A stretch of DNA of 64,000 nucleotides from Cellulomonas timonensis (GTDB lineage Bacteria; Actinomycetota; Actinomycetes; Actinomycetales; Cellulomonadaceae): NCBI RefSeq assembly GCF_900046455.1, contig NZ_FCOT01000012.1:606017-670016 (forward strand), given 5' to 3'. Shown here piece by piece: positions 34,920-43,919 of this stretch; within the stretch, counting starts at the first letter, position 1, and every line of letters begins with the position of its first letter. A program made the translations under genes and the position numbers. The notes beneath the pieces were generated by a model that was not told the origin of the DNA, did no database searches, and was given only the letters and a program-made list of their open reading frames with translations.

Positions 34920-36260
34920 CTACTTCTGGGTCGCCGTCGTCACCTCGGCGGTGAACTTCGCCGCCGCCTCCTCGGGCGTGATCTGGCCGAACAGGACCTC
35001 GCCGTTGACCCGCTTGATCAGCGGCACGACCTCGCCGGCGCCCACGGGCGGCACGGCCACCCCGTCGACGACGTCAGCGCTGAGCCCCTCGAGGAACTCG
35101 GCGGCCTGCTTGTCCGCGTCCGCGAAGCTGGGCTGCACGGCCTTGCGCACGTCGAGGTTCGCGGGGAGCCCACGGTCGGAGAGCAGGAGCTGGCCCGCCT
35201 CCGTGCTGTTGACCAGGAAGTCGATGAACAGCGCGGCCGCCTCCGGGTGCTCCGACGTCTTGGCCACCGAGTAGTACATCGCCGGCTTGAAGTACATGCC
35301 GGTGCGCTTGCCCTCGGACTCGCCGGGGAAGCGCAGGATCTCCAGCTGCCGGCCCGACGCCTTGGAGATCGCCCCGAGCTGGTTGGTCCACCACACGCCC
35401 ATCGCGCCGGTGTTGGTGCCGAGCAGCGAGCCCTCCGGCCCGGCGCCGTCGATCTCGACGGACCGCGACGCCTCGGGCTGGCCGCCGGACTCCTGCAGCG
35501 CGAGCGAGATCTTCCACCAGTCAGCCATCAGGCTGTCCTTGTAGCCGAGCGTGCCGTCCTCCTTGTAGAGGGACTGGCCGTGCTGGCGGGCGTAGATCGA
35601 GAAGCCGGGCTCGTTGAAGCCGAAGTCCTGCGTGCCGTACACGGTGCCGCCGCTGGCCTGCGAGATCTTGGTGGCGATCTCGACGTAGTCGTCCCACGTC
35701 CAGGTCGTGTCGTCGGGCATCTCCACGCCCGCGTCGGCGAAGGCCTGCGGGTCGGCGAGGACCACGTAGGCGTTCACACCCGTGGCCACGCCGTAGGTGG
35801 CGCCGTCGAAGCTGCCGGACTCGGCCACCGACGGGTCGATGCCGGACAGGTCCAGGGTGTCCTCGACCTCGGCCAGGTCGAGCAGCACGCCGCGGGTGCC
35901 GTAGTCGCGCAGGTACCGCTCCTCCTGCGTGATGACGTCGGGGGCGTCACCACCGGCGATCGACGTCGACAGCTTGTCCCAGTACCCGTCCCACGTGGTG
36001 AAGTCCGGCTCGACGGTGATGTTGGGGTGCTGGGCCTCGAACGCGTCGATGACCTGCTGGGTGAGGGCGTGCCGGCTGTCGGAGCCCCACCAGGAGAACC
36101 GGATGGTGACCTCCTCGTCGGCCGCCTCGGTGGCGCTGGGGGTGGAGCCGGGATCGTCGGACCCGGCGCAGGCTGCCAGTGCGAGGGCCGCGGCGACGGT
36201 GACGGCGGCCAGGCGCACACCCGGCCGCGCGAGGCGGCGGGGGCTGGTGGGAAGAGACAT
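34920..36260 (-). CDS. ABC sugar transporter substrate-binding lipoprotein
   Basis: The 446-aa family 1 extracellular solute-binding protein has a lipoprotein signal (RLAAVTVAAALALAACAGS; lipidated Cys after LALAA). A mature UgpB/MalE-like fold follows: ITIR-type strand VTIRFSWWGSDSR, FTTWDGYWDKLSTSIAGGDAPDVITQEERYL and a late FINGERPRINT-free Trp-rich region GAMGVWWTNQLG. It captures a mono- or oligosaccharide outside the membrane for the two permeases upstream in the operon. No ATPase gene is in the operon, so a shared MsiK-type ATPase encoded elsewhere is likely. Confidence 0.9.
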   Translation of the reverse strand: MSLPTSPRRLARPGVRLAAVTVAAALALAACAGSDDPGSTPSATEAADEEVTIRFSWWGSDSRHALTQQVIDAFEAQHPNITVEPDFTTWDGYWDKLSTSIAGGDAPDVITQEERYLRDYGTRGVLLDLAEVEDTLDLSGIDPSVAESGSFDGATYGVATGVNAYVVLADPQAFADAGVEMPDDTTWTWDDYVEIATKISQASGGTVYGTQDFGFNEPGFSIYARQHGQSLYKEDGTLGYKDSLMADWWKISLALQESGGQPEASRSVEIDGAGPEGSLLGTNTGAMGVWWTNQLGAISKASGRQLEILRFPGESEGKRTGMYFKPAMYYSVAKTSEHPEAAALFIDFLVNSTEAGQLLLSDRGLPANLDVRKAVQPSFADADKQAAEFLEGLSADVVDGVAVPPVGAGEVVPLIKRVNGEVLFGQITPEEAAAKFTAEVTTATQK

Positions 36261-36298
36261 CGTGCTCCTTCGGTGCGGGAGGTGGTGGGACCGGTGGA

Positions 36299-37216
36299 TC
36301 ACTTGATCCCCGTCGTGGCGATGCCCTTGACGAGGTACTTCTGACCGAGAAGGAAGATGAGGAACAGCGGGATCAGCGACACGATCGACATGGCGAACAT
36401 GGGTCCCCACGAGCTCTCGCTGGACGAGTCGATGAACGAGCGCAGCGCGATCGGCACCGTGTACATGTCCGGCTTGGTGAGGAAGATGAGCTGGTGGAAG
36501 AAGTCGTTCCACGTCCAGATGAACGTGAAGATCGCCGTGGTGGCCAGCGCGGGCACGGACAGCGGGAGCATCACCTGCAGGAAGATCCGCACGTGTCCGG
36601 CGCCGTCGATGCGGGCGGCCTCGTCGAGCTCACGTGGCAGGCCCCGGAAGAACTGGACCATGAGGAAGACGAAGAACGCGTCGGTGGCCAGCAGCTTCGG
36701 CACGATCAACGGCAGGAACGTGTTCACCCAGCCGAGCTGGGAGAACAGGATGTACTGCGGCACGATCACCACGTGGATCGGCAGCATGATCGACATGAGC
36801 ATGATGGCGAACCAGATCTTGCGGCCCTTGAAGTTGAGCCGGGCGAACGCGTAGGCGGCCATCGAGCAGGACACGAGGTTGCCGAGCAGCGCTCCGAGCA
36901 CCAGCACCGCCGAGTTCAGCAGGTAGTGGCTGAACGGGTGCGCCAGGGCGTTCCACCCGACGGTGTAGTTGCTCATGTCGATCTCGGAGGGCAACAGCGA
37001 CGGGTCGCGGAAGATCAGCGCGCTGGGCTTGAGGGAGCTCGCGAGCATCCACAGCAGCGGGTAGATCATGATCAGCCCGAAGGCGATCAGCAGCGCGTGC
37101 TTGAGCACGACGCGCAGCCGGGCGCGGGCGCTGGGGCGGCGCGGGGCGAGCGGCGGACGGGTCCTGGTGGGCTCGCCGGCGGCTCGGGTCGGGAGGCTGG
37201 TCGCGGTGTCAGTCAT
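36299..37216 (-). CDS. ABC sugar permease (MalG/UgpE type)
   Basis: The 305-aa membrane protein has six segments and the EAA coupling loop LPRELDEAARIDGAGHVRIFLQVMLPLSVPALATTAIF (EAA...G...P). It is the second, MalG-type subunit of a carbohydrate importer. It overlaps the MalF-type gene by 8 bp and lies 38 bp before the binding-protein gene, so the operon order is malF-malG-malE. Confidence 0.92.
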   Translation of the reverse strand: MTDTATSLPTRAAGEPTRTRPPLAPRRPSARARLRVVLKHALLIAFGLIMIYPLLWMLASSLKPSALIFRDPSLLPSEIDMSNYTVGWNALAHPFSHYLLNSAVLVLGALLGNLVSCSMAAYAFARLNFKGRKIWFAIMLMSIMLPIHVVIVPQYILFSQLGWVNTFLPLIVPKLLATDAFFVFLMVQFFRGLPRELDEAARIDGAGHVRIFLQVMLPLSVPALATTAIFTFIWTWNDFFHQLIFLTKPDMYTVPIALRSFIDSSSESSWGPMFAMSIVSLIPLFLIFLLGQKYLVKGIATTGIK

Positions 37217-38144
37217 CGTAGAAGACCCAGTACTTGGAGACGACGAAGTTGATGGCGGTCAGTCCGGCGACGATGGCGAGCAGGAGCCAGGCCATCGCGG
37301 AGGCGTAGCCCATATCGAGTGCCCCGAAGCCCTTCTGGTAGAGGTAGAGCGTGTAGAAGAGCGTCGAGTCGACGGGCCCTCCGCTGCCGCCGCTGACGAC
37401 GAACGCCTGGGTGAACGACTGGAAGGCGTGGATGACCTGGAGCACCAGGTTGAAGAAGACGATGGGCGTCAGCAGCGGGAGCGTGATGGCCATGAACTGG
37501 CGCACCTTGCCGGCCCCGTCGATCTGGGCGGCCTCGTAGTACATCTCCGGGATCTGGCGGAGCCCGGCGAGGAAGATCACCATCGGGGCCCCGAAGGTCC
37601 ACACGTTGAGGATCACCAGCGTGCCGAGCGCGGTGTCGGGGTGGGAGACCCAGCCCTTGCCCTCGACGCCGAACACCTCCAGGAACTGGTTGACCAGGCC
37701 CTGCGTGCCGAAGACCTGCCGCCACAGCAGCGCGATGGCCACCGAGCCGCCGAGCAGCGACGGCAGGTAGAACACGGACCGGTAGAACGCCAGCCCGCGG
37801 ACGCCGCGGTCGAGGAATAGCGCGAGCGCCAGCGCCAGCGCGAGCTGGAGCGGGATCGAGACGAAGACGTAGGTGAACGTCACCCGCAGCGACTGGTGCA
37901 GCCGCGCGTCGTCGATCATGCGCTCGTAGTTCTCGAGGCCGATCCACGTGGGCGGCTGCAGCAGGTTGTAGTCGGTGAACGACAGGAACAGCGAGGCGAG
38001 GATCGGCCCCACGGTGATGAGCAGCAGGCCGACGAACCACGGCCCGAGGAACAGGAGCGCGGCCTTGTTGTCACCCCGCTCCGAGGGGGCGACGGACTTG
38101 CTGGCGCTGCCCCGGAGCTTGCGGAGCTCGGCGATGCCGGCCAT
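37209..38144 (-). CDS. ABC sugar permease (MalF/UgpA type)
   Basis: The 311-aa membrane protein has six segments after a 25-residue cytoplasmic start. The EAA loop reads IPEMYYEAAQIDGAGKVRQFMAITLPLLTPIVFF. It is the first gene of a leftward sugar-importer operon. The divergent promoter region upstream (38145-38363) contains a TTGACA box and a LacI operator positioned to block it. Confidence 0.92.
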   Translation of the reverse strand: MAGIAELRKLRGSASKSVAPSERGDNKAALLFLGPWFVGLLLITVGPILASLFLSFTDYNLLQPPTWIGLENYERMIDDARLHQSLRVTFTYVFVSIPLQLALALALALFLDRGVRGLAFYRSVFYLPSLLGGSVAIALLWRQVFGTQGLVNQFLEVFGVEGKGWVSHPDTALGTLVILNVWTFGAPMVIFLAGLRQIPEMYYEAAQIDGAGKVRQFMAITLPLLTPIVFFNLVLQVIHAFQSFTQAFVVSGGSGGPVDSTLFYTLYLYQKGFGALDMGYASAMAWLLLAIVAGLTAINFVVSKYWVFYDD

Positions 38145-38252
38145 GTGTCACCGCCCCTGTGGGGGACGGACGGCGGGGGCCGTCGGATGGTGCTGGACGA
38201 GGGTCATGCGCACTCCCGGTGGATCTTCATTGATGCCCGAGCAACTGCTGCT

Positions 38253-38266
38253 GGAAAGCGCTCTCC
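38253..38266. promoter_or_regulatory. LacI-type operator in the divergent ABC / Gfo-Idh promoter region
   Basis: GGAAAGC|GCTCTCC is a palindrome with one mismatch and a central CG. It lies just downstream of the leftward promoter (TTGACA on the minus strand at 38311-38306, weak -10 at about 38287-38282), so a bound repressor would block the ABC operon. A near-identical site is at 63358-63371. Confidence 0.6.
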
Positions 38267-38305
38267 GCTTTGTGTAGTAGTTTGGTACCAGTCGCCCAGA
38301 TGTGA

Positions 38306-38311
38306 TGTCAA
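38306..38311 (-). promoter_or_regulatory. -35 box of the sugar ABC operon
   Basis: TTGACA on the minus strand is followed after 18 bp by TACCAA as a weak -10, and then by the operator. It is 160 bp upstream of the first permease start. Confidence 0.45.
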
Positions 38312-38363
38312 CCACACCCGCGCAGACCGGCTAGCGCCGGCGTCACCGTGAGACGGAGCCACC

Positions 38364-39629
38364 GTGCCGAAGCCGCCCGGAACGACCCGGTCGCTGGACC
38401 GCGAACATCCCCTCCCACCAGGCCAAATACCCGCACAGGCTGCCACGAAACCCCCCACGGTCGCACTGGTGGGTGCGCATGGCCACGGAACATCACATCT
38501 TGGTCACACCCGCTCGCTGGAGGAGCAAGGGGTCCTGCGGCTCGTCGCCGTCGTGGACCCCCGGCCCCTGGTCGACGGCGGCCTGCCGGCGCCCGACCAG
38601 CCGCCCGGCGTCCGGCTCGCGATGTCCGATCCCGAGAAACCGATCCCCTGGTTCCCCGACCTGGACGCCCTGCTCGCCGTCGAGCAGCCCGACGTCGTCA
38701 TCCTCTGCACCCCCATCGACACGCACGCGGACCTCGCCGAGCGCGCCCTCCGCGCTGGCTGCGACGTGCTGCTCGAGAAGCCGCCCACCGCGACCCTCGC
38801 CGAGCTCGTGCGCCTCGTCGGCATCGCGCGGGACCTCGGCCGCGCCGTCCAGGTCGGGTTCCAGACCTACGGCTCCCATGCGCTCGACGTCGTGCGCCAG
38901 ATCGTGGCCGACGGCGAGATCGGCGACGTGCGCGGCATCGGCGCCGTGGGCGCCTGGGTGCGCTCCGAGGACTACTGGGCCCGCGCGCCCTGGGCCGGCC
39001 GACGCACGCTCGCGGGCCGGCCCGTGGTGGACGGGGTCACCACCAACCCGCTCGCCCACGCCGTCGCGACGGCGCTGCTGCTCGCCGACGCGCGCACCGT
39101 CGACGACGTCGCGGAGGTCGAGCTCGACCTGTCCCGCGCGAACGACATCGAGGCCGACGACACCAGCAGCGTGCGCGTCACCACCCGCGACGGACTGCGG
39201 GTGGCCCTGGGCCTGACCCTCTGCGCCAGCGTCCATTCCGCGCCCCGAATCGTGGTGCACGGCAGCGCCGGCCACGTCGTCCTGCACTACACGCGCGACG
39301 AGGTCGAGGTCGAGGTCGCGGGCCGCCGTGGCGCCCGCACCGTCGCCTGCGGGCGCACCGACCTGCTGGAGAACCTGCTCGCGCACCGCGCCGACCCCCA
39401 GACGCCGCTGCTCGCGCCGCTGTCCTCGACAGGCGCGTTCATGCGCGTGCTCGAGGCCGTCCGCAACGCCCCGGCGCCACGCCAGATCGCCGCGGCGCAC
39501 ATCGACCGGGTGCACGACGCGCAAGGGCCCCGCCTCGTGGTCCGCGACGTGGAGCTCTGGTGCGAGCGCGTCGCGCAGGAACTGCGCACCTTCGAGGAGC
39601 TCGAGGCCCCCTGGACGGTGCGCGCATGA
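38364..39629 (+). CDS. Gfo/Idh/MocA-family oxidoreductase
   Basis: The 421-aa protein has a Rossmann start TVALVGAHGHGTSHL, VVILCTPIDTHADLAERAL, and the catalytic-lysine loop CDVLLEKPPTATLAELVRL, then a C-terminal Gfo/Idh domain. About 30 low-complexity residues precede the Rossmann fold, so the true start could lie downstream of GTG 38364. It is the first gene of a tightly coupled three-gene set with a PmoA-like protein and a UxaA-like dehydratase (ATGA overlaps). That suggests stepwise conversion of an acidic or modified sugar imported by the divergent ABC system. Confidence 0.82.
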   Translation: MPKPPGTTRSLDREHPLPPGQIPAQAATKPPTVALVGAHGHGTSHLGHTRSLEEQGVLRLVAVVDPRPLVDGGLPAPDQPPGVRLAMSDPEKPIPWFPDLDALLAVEQPDVVILCTPIDTHADLAERALRAGCDVLLEKPPTATLAELVRLVGIARDLGRAVQVGFQTYGSHALDVVRQIVADGEIGDVRGIGAVGAWVRSEDYWARAPWAGRRTLAGRPVVDGVTTNPLAHAVATALLLADARTVDDVAEVELDLSRANDIEADDTSSVRVTTRDGLRVALGLTLCASVHSAPRIVVHGSAGHVVLHYTRDEVEVEVAGRRGARTVACGRTDLLENLLAHRADPQTPLLAPLSSTGAFMRVLEAVRNAPAPRQIAAAHIDRVHDAQGPRLVVRDVELWCERVAQELRTFEELEAPWTVRA

Positions 39630-40600
39630 GCACGTCGCCAGTGGTGAAGGCCCCGCCCTGGGAGCCTCGCCCGCACTGGGGCCCGTCCACCCCGCTCGCC
39701 GAGTTGACGCTCGACGGGACGACGGTGGCCGTCTGCACGGACGGCGCCGGCGCCCCGGGCTTCGACTCGCCGCGCCCCCACCTGCACCCGGTGCGCACCC
39801 TGGCGGGCGTGGTCGTCACCGCCGCCGCCCCGGCCGATCACACCTGGCATGTGGGCCTCGGCCTCGGGGTGCAGGACGTCGACGGGCACAACCTGTGGGG
39901 CGGGCGGACGTACCTGCCCGGCGCCGGGTACACCTGGCGCCGGGACCACGGGCGGATCCGGCACGACGGGTGGGCCGAACAAGCACCCGACGCACTGACA
40001 CAGCACCTGACCTGGCTCTCCGCCGACGCCGAGCCGCTGCTCACCGAGACGCGCGAACTGCGCTGGGCGCGCGCCAGCGGTCAGGCCTGGCGGCTCGACC
40101 TGGCCACCACCCTCGTCGCCGCCCGCCCGGTGCGGCTCGGCAGCCCGGGGGCGCATGGGCGCGGCGGCGGCGGCTACGGCGGGCTGTTCTGGCGGCTGCC
40201 CGCCTGCGAGGACGTGGACGTGCGCACGCCGTCAGCCCGTGGCGAGGACCTGGTGCACGGCTCCGTGCCCGCCGACGGCGCGCGGTGGCTGGCCTGGTCG
40301 GCGCGCGCTGCCTCCCCCACCCCACCCGCCGGCACTCCGGGCACGGGTGAGTTCACTGTGGCGATCACGCCATCCGACGAGTCCACCGCACGCGACCCGT
40401 GGTTCGTGCGCGTGTCCGGCTACCCGGGGATCGGCTCCGCACTGGCCTGGCAGCGAGCCGTGACCGTGCGGCCGGGCGCCGGGCTGCGACGATCGTTCCG
40501 CTGCCTGGTCGCCGACGGCCGCACCCCCGATGCCGAGGTCGGCCGCCTGCTGGCCGCGCCTGTCCTGAGTTCCCCTGCCACCCCGGAGACCGGTCCATGA
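39626..40600 (+). CDS. PmoA-like (DUF6807) protein
   Basis: The 324-aa protein matches the PmoA/DUF6807 pattern: RPHLHPVRTLAGVVVT, DHTWHVGLGLGVQDVDGHNLWGGRTY with conserved His residues, GGYGGLFWRLP and DPWFVRVSGYPGIGSAL. Members are recurrently encoded beside Gfo/Idh oxidoreductases in sugar loci, but their biochemical role is not settled. The start ATG overlaps the previous stop and its own stop overlaps the next ATG, so it is a translationally coupled middle gene. Confidence 0.78.
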   Translation: MSTSPVVKAPPWEPRPHWGPSTPLAELTLDGTTVAVCTDGAGAPGFDSPRPHLHPVRTLAGVVVTAAAPADHTWHVGLGLGVQDVDGHNLWGGRTYLPGAGYTWRRDHGRIRHDGWAEQAPDALTQHLTWLSADAEPLLTETRELRWARASGQAWRLDLATTLVAARPVRLGSPGAHGRGGGGYGGLFWRLPACEDVDVRTPSARGEDLVHGSVPADGARWLAWSARAASPTPPAGTPGTGEFTVAITPSDESTARDPWFVRVSGYPGIGSALAWQRAVTVRPGAGLRRSFRCLVADGRTPDAEVGRLLAAPVLSSPATPETGP

Positions 40601-42141
40601 CGACCCTCACCCCCGCGCTCCACGACAGCGCGATCCTGCTGCGCACCGGCGACGACGTGGTCGTGACCACGCGCGACCTGCAGTCCGGCACCACCCTGCT
40701 GCACGACGGCGAGCCGCTGACCCTCGCGCAGAGCGTGCCGCGCGGCCACAAGCTCGCGGTGCGCGCGGTGCCCATCGGCGGGCAAGTGCACAAGTACGGC
40801 CAGTCCATCGGGCGCGCGACGCGCGACATCGCCGTGGGCGAGCACGTGCACACCCACAACCTCGGCATGGACGACGCCGCGCGGGACTACGAGTTCGGCA
40901 CCGCCCGCGTGCGGCCCCCGGCGCCCACCGGCCCCCCGCGCACCTTCCAGGGGTACCGCCGCGGCGACGGGCGCTGGGGGACGCGCAACTACATCGGCAT
41001 CCTCACCTCGGTGAACTGCTCGGCGTCCTCCGCGAAGCTCATCGCCGAGCAGTTCCGCGGCCCGGTGCTGGACGCCTTCCCCCATGTCGACGGCGTGATG
41101 GCCCTGACCCACCAGTCCGGCTGCGGGCTGGTGCCCGCCAGCGAGGGCGCGCAGATCATGCTGCGGACGCTGCGCGGCTACGCCGCCCACCCGAACTTCG
41201 CCGGGCTGCTGGTGCTCGGCCTCGGCTGCGAGATGCTGCCCGCGCAGTCGCTCCTGGACGGCCTCGACCTGCCCGACGACAAGCTGGTGCGCACCCTGGT
41301 CATCCAGGAGAGCGGCGGCATCCGCAAGACGGTGCGCGCGGGCGTCGAGGCCATCACCGAGATGCTGCCCGCCATCGACGCGCTGCGCCGCGAGCCGGCG
41401 CCCGTCTCCGAGCTGGTGCTCGGCATGAACTGCGGCGGCTCCGACGGGTACTCCGGCATCACCGCCAACCCCGCGCTCGGCCACGCCTCCGACCTGCTCG
41501 TGGCGCACGGCGGCACCACGATCCTCGCCGAGACGCCCGAGGTCTTCGGCGCCGAGCACCTGCTGACGCGGCGCGCGGTCTCTGAGGACGTCGGCCGGGC
41601 CCTGCTGCGGCGGATCGACTGGTGGCAGCAGTACGCGGCGCATGGCGGCGGGTCCCTCGACAACAACCCCTCCCCCGGCAACAAGGCCGGCGGCCTGACG
41701 ACCATCCTGGAGAAGTCGCTGGGCGCCGTCGCCAAGGGCGGCTCAGCCGAGCTGGCGGCCGTCTACGAGTACGCCGAGCCCGTCACGGCCAAGGGCTTCA
41801 CCTTCATGGACACCCCCGGCTACGACCCGGTGTCCGTGACCGGCATCGTCGCGGGCGGCTCCACGGTGGTCGTGTTCACCACCGGGCGCGGCTCCGTGCT
41901 CGGCTGCAAGCCGACCCCGTCCATCAAGGTCTCCACGAACACCGACATGTACCTGCGCATGGCCGAGGACATCGACCTCAACGCCGGGCGCATCGTGGAC
42001 GGGGTCGCGACCATCGAGCAGGTCGGCGAGGAGATCTTCGAGAAGGTCATCGCGGTGGCCTCGGGTGAGCAGACCGTCTCCGAGGAGCTCGACCTGGGCC
42101 AGGACGAGTTCATCCCGTGGCAGCTCGGCACCGTGACGTGA
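40597..42141 (+). CDS. UxaA-family altronate/galactarate-type dehydratase
   Basis: The 514-aa protein is a full-length two-part dehydratase. The N-terminal SAF region reads ILLRTGDDVVVTTRDLQSG. The catalytic part has GYRRGDGRWGTRNYIGILTSVNCS, THQSGCGL, LGLGCEM, MNCGGSDGYSGITANPALG, DNNPSPGNKAGGLTTILEKSLG and FTTGRGSVLGCKPTPSIKVSTN. The family uses iron to dehydrate aldonates such as D-altronate to 2-keto-3-deoxygluconate. I favour altronate or a related aldonate because the window is rich in hexuronate genes, but galactarate is not excluded. It ends a coupled operon and converges with an SDR gene 20 bp away. Confidence 0.87.
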   Translation: MTTLTPALHDSAILLRTGDDVVVTTRDLQSGTTLLHDGEPLTLAQSVPRGHKLAVRAVPIGGQVHKYGQSIGRATRDIAVGEHVHTHNLGMDDAARDYEFGTARVRPPAPTGPPRTFQGYRRGDGRWGTRNYIGILTSVNCSASSAKLIAEQFRGPVLDAFPHVDGVMALTHQSGCGLVPASEGAQIMLRTLRGYAAHPNFAGLLVLGLGCEMLPAQSLLDGLDLPDDKLVRTLVIQESGGIRKTVRAGVEAITEMLPAIDALRREPAPVSELVLGMNCGGSDGYSGITANPALGHASDLLVAHGGTTILAETPEVFGAEHLLTRRAVSEDVGRALLRRIDWWQQYAAHGGGSLDNNPSPGNKAGGLTTILEKSLGAVAKGGSAELAAVYEYAEPVTAKGFTFMDTPGYDPVSVTGIVAGGSTVVVFTTGRGSVLGCKPTPSIKVSTNTDMYLRMAEDIDLNAGRIVDGVATIEQVGEEIFEKVIAVASGEQTVSEELDLGQDEFIPWQLGTVT

Positions 42142-42161
42142 CCGATGCCGCGACCTGAGCG

Positions 42162-42914
42162 TCAGCGGAAGTACGCGCCCCCGTTGACGTCCAGCACCGC
42201 GCCGGAGACGAACCCGGCGCCCTCGGAGGCCAGGTAGACGACAGCCGCCGCGACGTCCTCGGGCGTGCCCGCGCGCTTGAGCGGGGTGCCCTCGATCGCC
42301 GCCTGCTGCGCGGGCTGCGGTGTGTGCATCGCGTGGAACGGGGTGCCGCCGATGAAGCCGGGCGCCACGGAGTTCACGGTGATGCCACGCGGGCCCAGCT
42401 CGCGGGCGACAGCCCGGGTGAAGCCGTCGAGCGCCGCCTTGGCCGTGGCGTACGCGACGGCCCCGGTGCCGCCGCCGTTCTGGCCGGCGAGCGAGCTGAT
42501 GGTGATGATGCGGCCGCCGTCGGGCATCAGCGGCAGCACGGCGCGGGTGGCGTAGAAGACGCTCGACACGTTGAGGTCGAGCACCTGGTGCCAGTGCTGG
42601 TCGTCCATCCCGGTGACGAGCTGGCGCCCGCCCAGGCCGCCCGCGTTGTTGACCAGGATGTCGATGCCGCCGCCCAGCGCGTCGGCGGCCTGCACCACGA
42701 CGCGGTCCACGTCCCAGCTGTGCCGGGCGTCGAGCTGGAACGCGACTGCCTTGCGGCCCAGGGCCTCGATCTCCTCGACCACCTCGGCGGGGTCGTGGGT
42801 CAGATGCGTGAAGGCGACGTCGGCGCCCGCGCGAGCGAGCGCGAGCGCTGTGGCGCGGCCGATGCCGGTCGCGGCGCCGGTGACGAGCGCGCGCCGACCC
42901 TCGAGGTTGTCCAT
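42162..42914 (-). CDS. short-chain dehydrogenase/reductase
   Basis: The 250-aa classical SDR has cofactor loop RALVTGAATGIGRATALAL, NNAGG, catalytic Ser in TISSLAGQNGG and YATAK (Tyr/Lys), and the usual end GAVLDVNGGAYFR. ATG 42914 is preferred because GGGAG lies 6 bp ahead; an in-frame GTG 42920 is possible. It follows an IclR gene by 144 bp on the same strand. Likely substrates are sugar acids or keto-sugars. Confidence 0.85.
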   Translation of the reverse strand: MDNLEGRRALVTGAATGIGRATALALARAGADVAFTHLTHDPAEVVEEIEALGRKAVAFQLDARHSWDVDRVVVQAADALGGGIDILVNNAGGLGGRQLVTGMDDQHWHQVLDLNVSSVFYATRAVLPLMPDGGRIITISSLAGQNGGGTGAVAYATAKAALDGFTRAVARELGPRGITVNSVAPGFIGGTPFHAMHTPQPAQQAAIEGTPLKRAGTPEDVAAAVVYLASEGAGFVSGAVLDVNGGAYFR

Positions 42915-43058
42915 GACCACTCCCTGCTTGTCCGGCGCGCCACAGTGCGCGGCGCGTCCCGGGAACCTGGCGCGACGCTAGTTCACCTCTGGGCGCGGGT
43001 CTACACCCACAGGGCGAGGCTCACCCGGGAGCCCCAACGGCCGAGGGCCATCCGGTGG

Positions 43059-43877
43059 TCACGGAAGGGTGAGGCCTGCGGGCAGCAGCGCGGGCAGCAC
43101 CTCGCGCATCCGGGTGTGCAGCCGGGTGATGCGCTCCGTCGTCATGCGCTCGGCGGGGGCGGTGATGCTCACCGCGGCGATGGCGCTGCCCGAGCGGAGC
43201 AGCGGCACGGCGACACAGCTGATCCCGGGCTCGTTCTCCTCGCGCTCGGTGGCGTAGCCACGCGCCCGGGCGGCCTCGATCGCCTCCCAGGCGGTCTCCA
43301 CCGCCTGGGCCTCCGCGGCGGCCGTCGGGGCTGCCCCGGGCCCCCGTCCAGGCGCGGCGTCGTCGTCTGCGCGCACGTACCCGACGAGGGCGGAGCGGTC
43401 CGTGCCCCGGTAGGCCAGCAGCGCCCGGCCCAGGGCGGTGCGCACCGCGGGGCTGCGGCGCCCGACGGCGGACCAGACGCGCACGGGCCGCTCGGGCTCC
43501 ACCTTGTCGAGGTAGACGACGTGCGAGCCGCTGAGCACGCCCAGGTGGACCAGCTCGTCGACGGCGCCGCTCAGCGCCACGAGGGCGGGGTTCAGCATCA
43601 GGGGCAGGTTCTCGTCGCTGAGGAAGTCGTCGGCGAGGAGGGTCGCGGACGGGCCGAGCACGTAGTGGCCGGTGGCCGCGTCCTGCACCGCGAACCCGCG
43701 GAAGCGCAGGGCCTGCAGCGCGCGGTGCACTGTGGTCTTGTGCAGCCCCAGGGAGGCGGCGAGGTCCGCGAGCGTCAGCCCGCGCCCCCCGGCACGCGCG
43801 AGCGCCTGGAGCACGAGCAGCGCGCGGTCCACCGACTCGACCGGCGAGGCGGTCGGGCTGTCGGTCATCGGGGACAT
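43059..43877 (-). CDS. IclR-family regulator (first)
   Basis: The 272-aa protein has an N-terminal winged helix (SVDRALLVLQALARAGGRGLTLADLAASLGLHKTTVHRALQALR) and a C-terminal IclR effector domain (LRSGSAIAAVSITAPAERMTTERI). IclR proteins often control sugar-acid genes from nearby palindromes. It lies between a 2-hydroxyacid dehydrogenase gene and an SDR gene on the same strand. The palindrome at 45023-45037 ahead of that group is a candidate site. Confidence 0.88.
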   Translation of the reverse strand: MSPMTDSPTASPVESVDRALLVLQALARAGGRGLTLADLAASLGLHKTTVHRALQALRFRGFAVQDAATGHYVLGPSATLLADDFLSDENLPLMLNPALVALSGAVDELVHLGVLSGSHVVYLDKVEPERPVRVWSAVGRRSPAVRTALGRALLAYRGTDRSALVGYVRADDDAAPGRGPGAAPTAAAEAQAVETAWEAIEAARARGYATEREENEPGISCVAVPLLRSGSAIAAVSITAPAERMTTERITRLHTRMREVLPALLPAGLTLP

Positions 43878-43919
43878 CGGGGGGTCGGCATGCGCACAGA
43901 GTAGGCGTGGGCGCTGACG

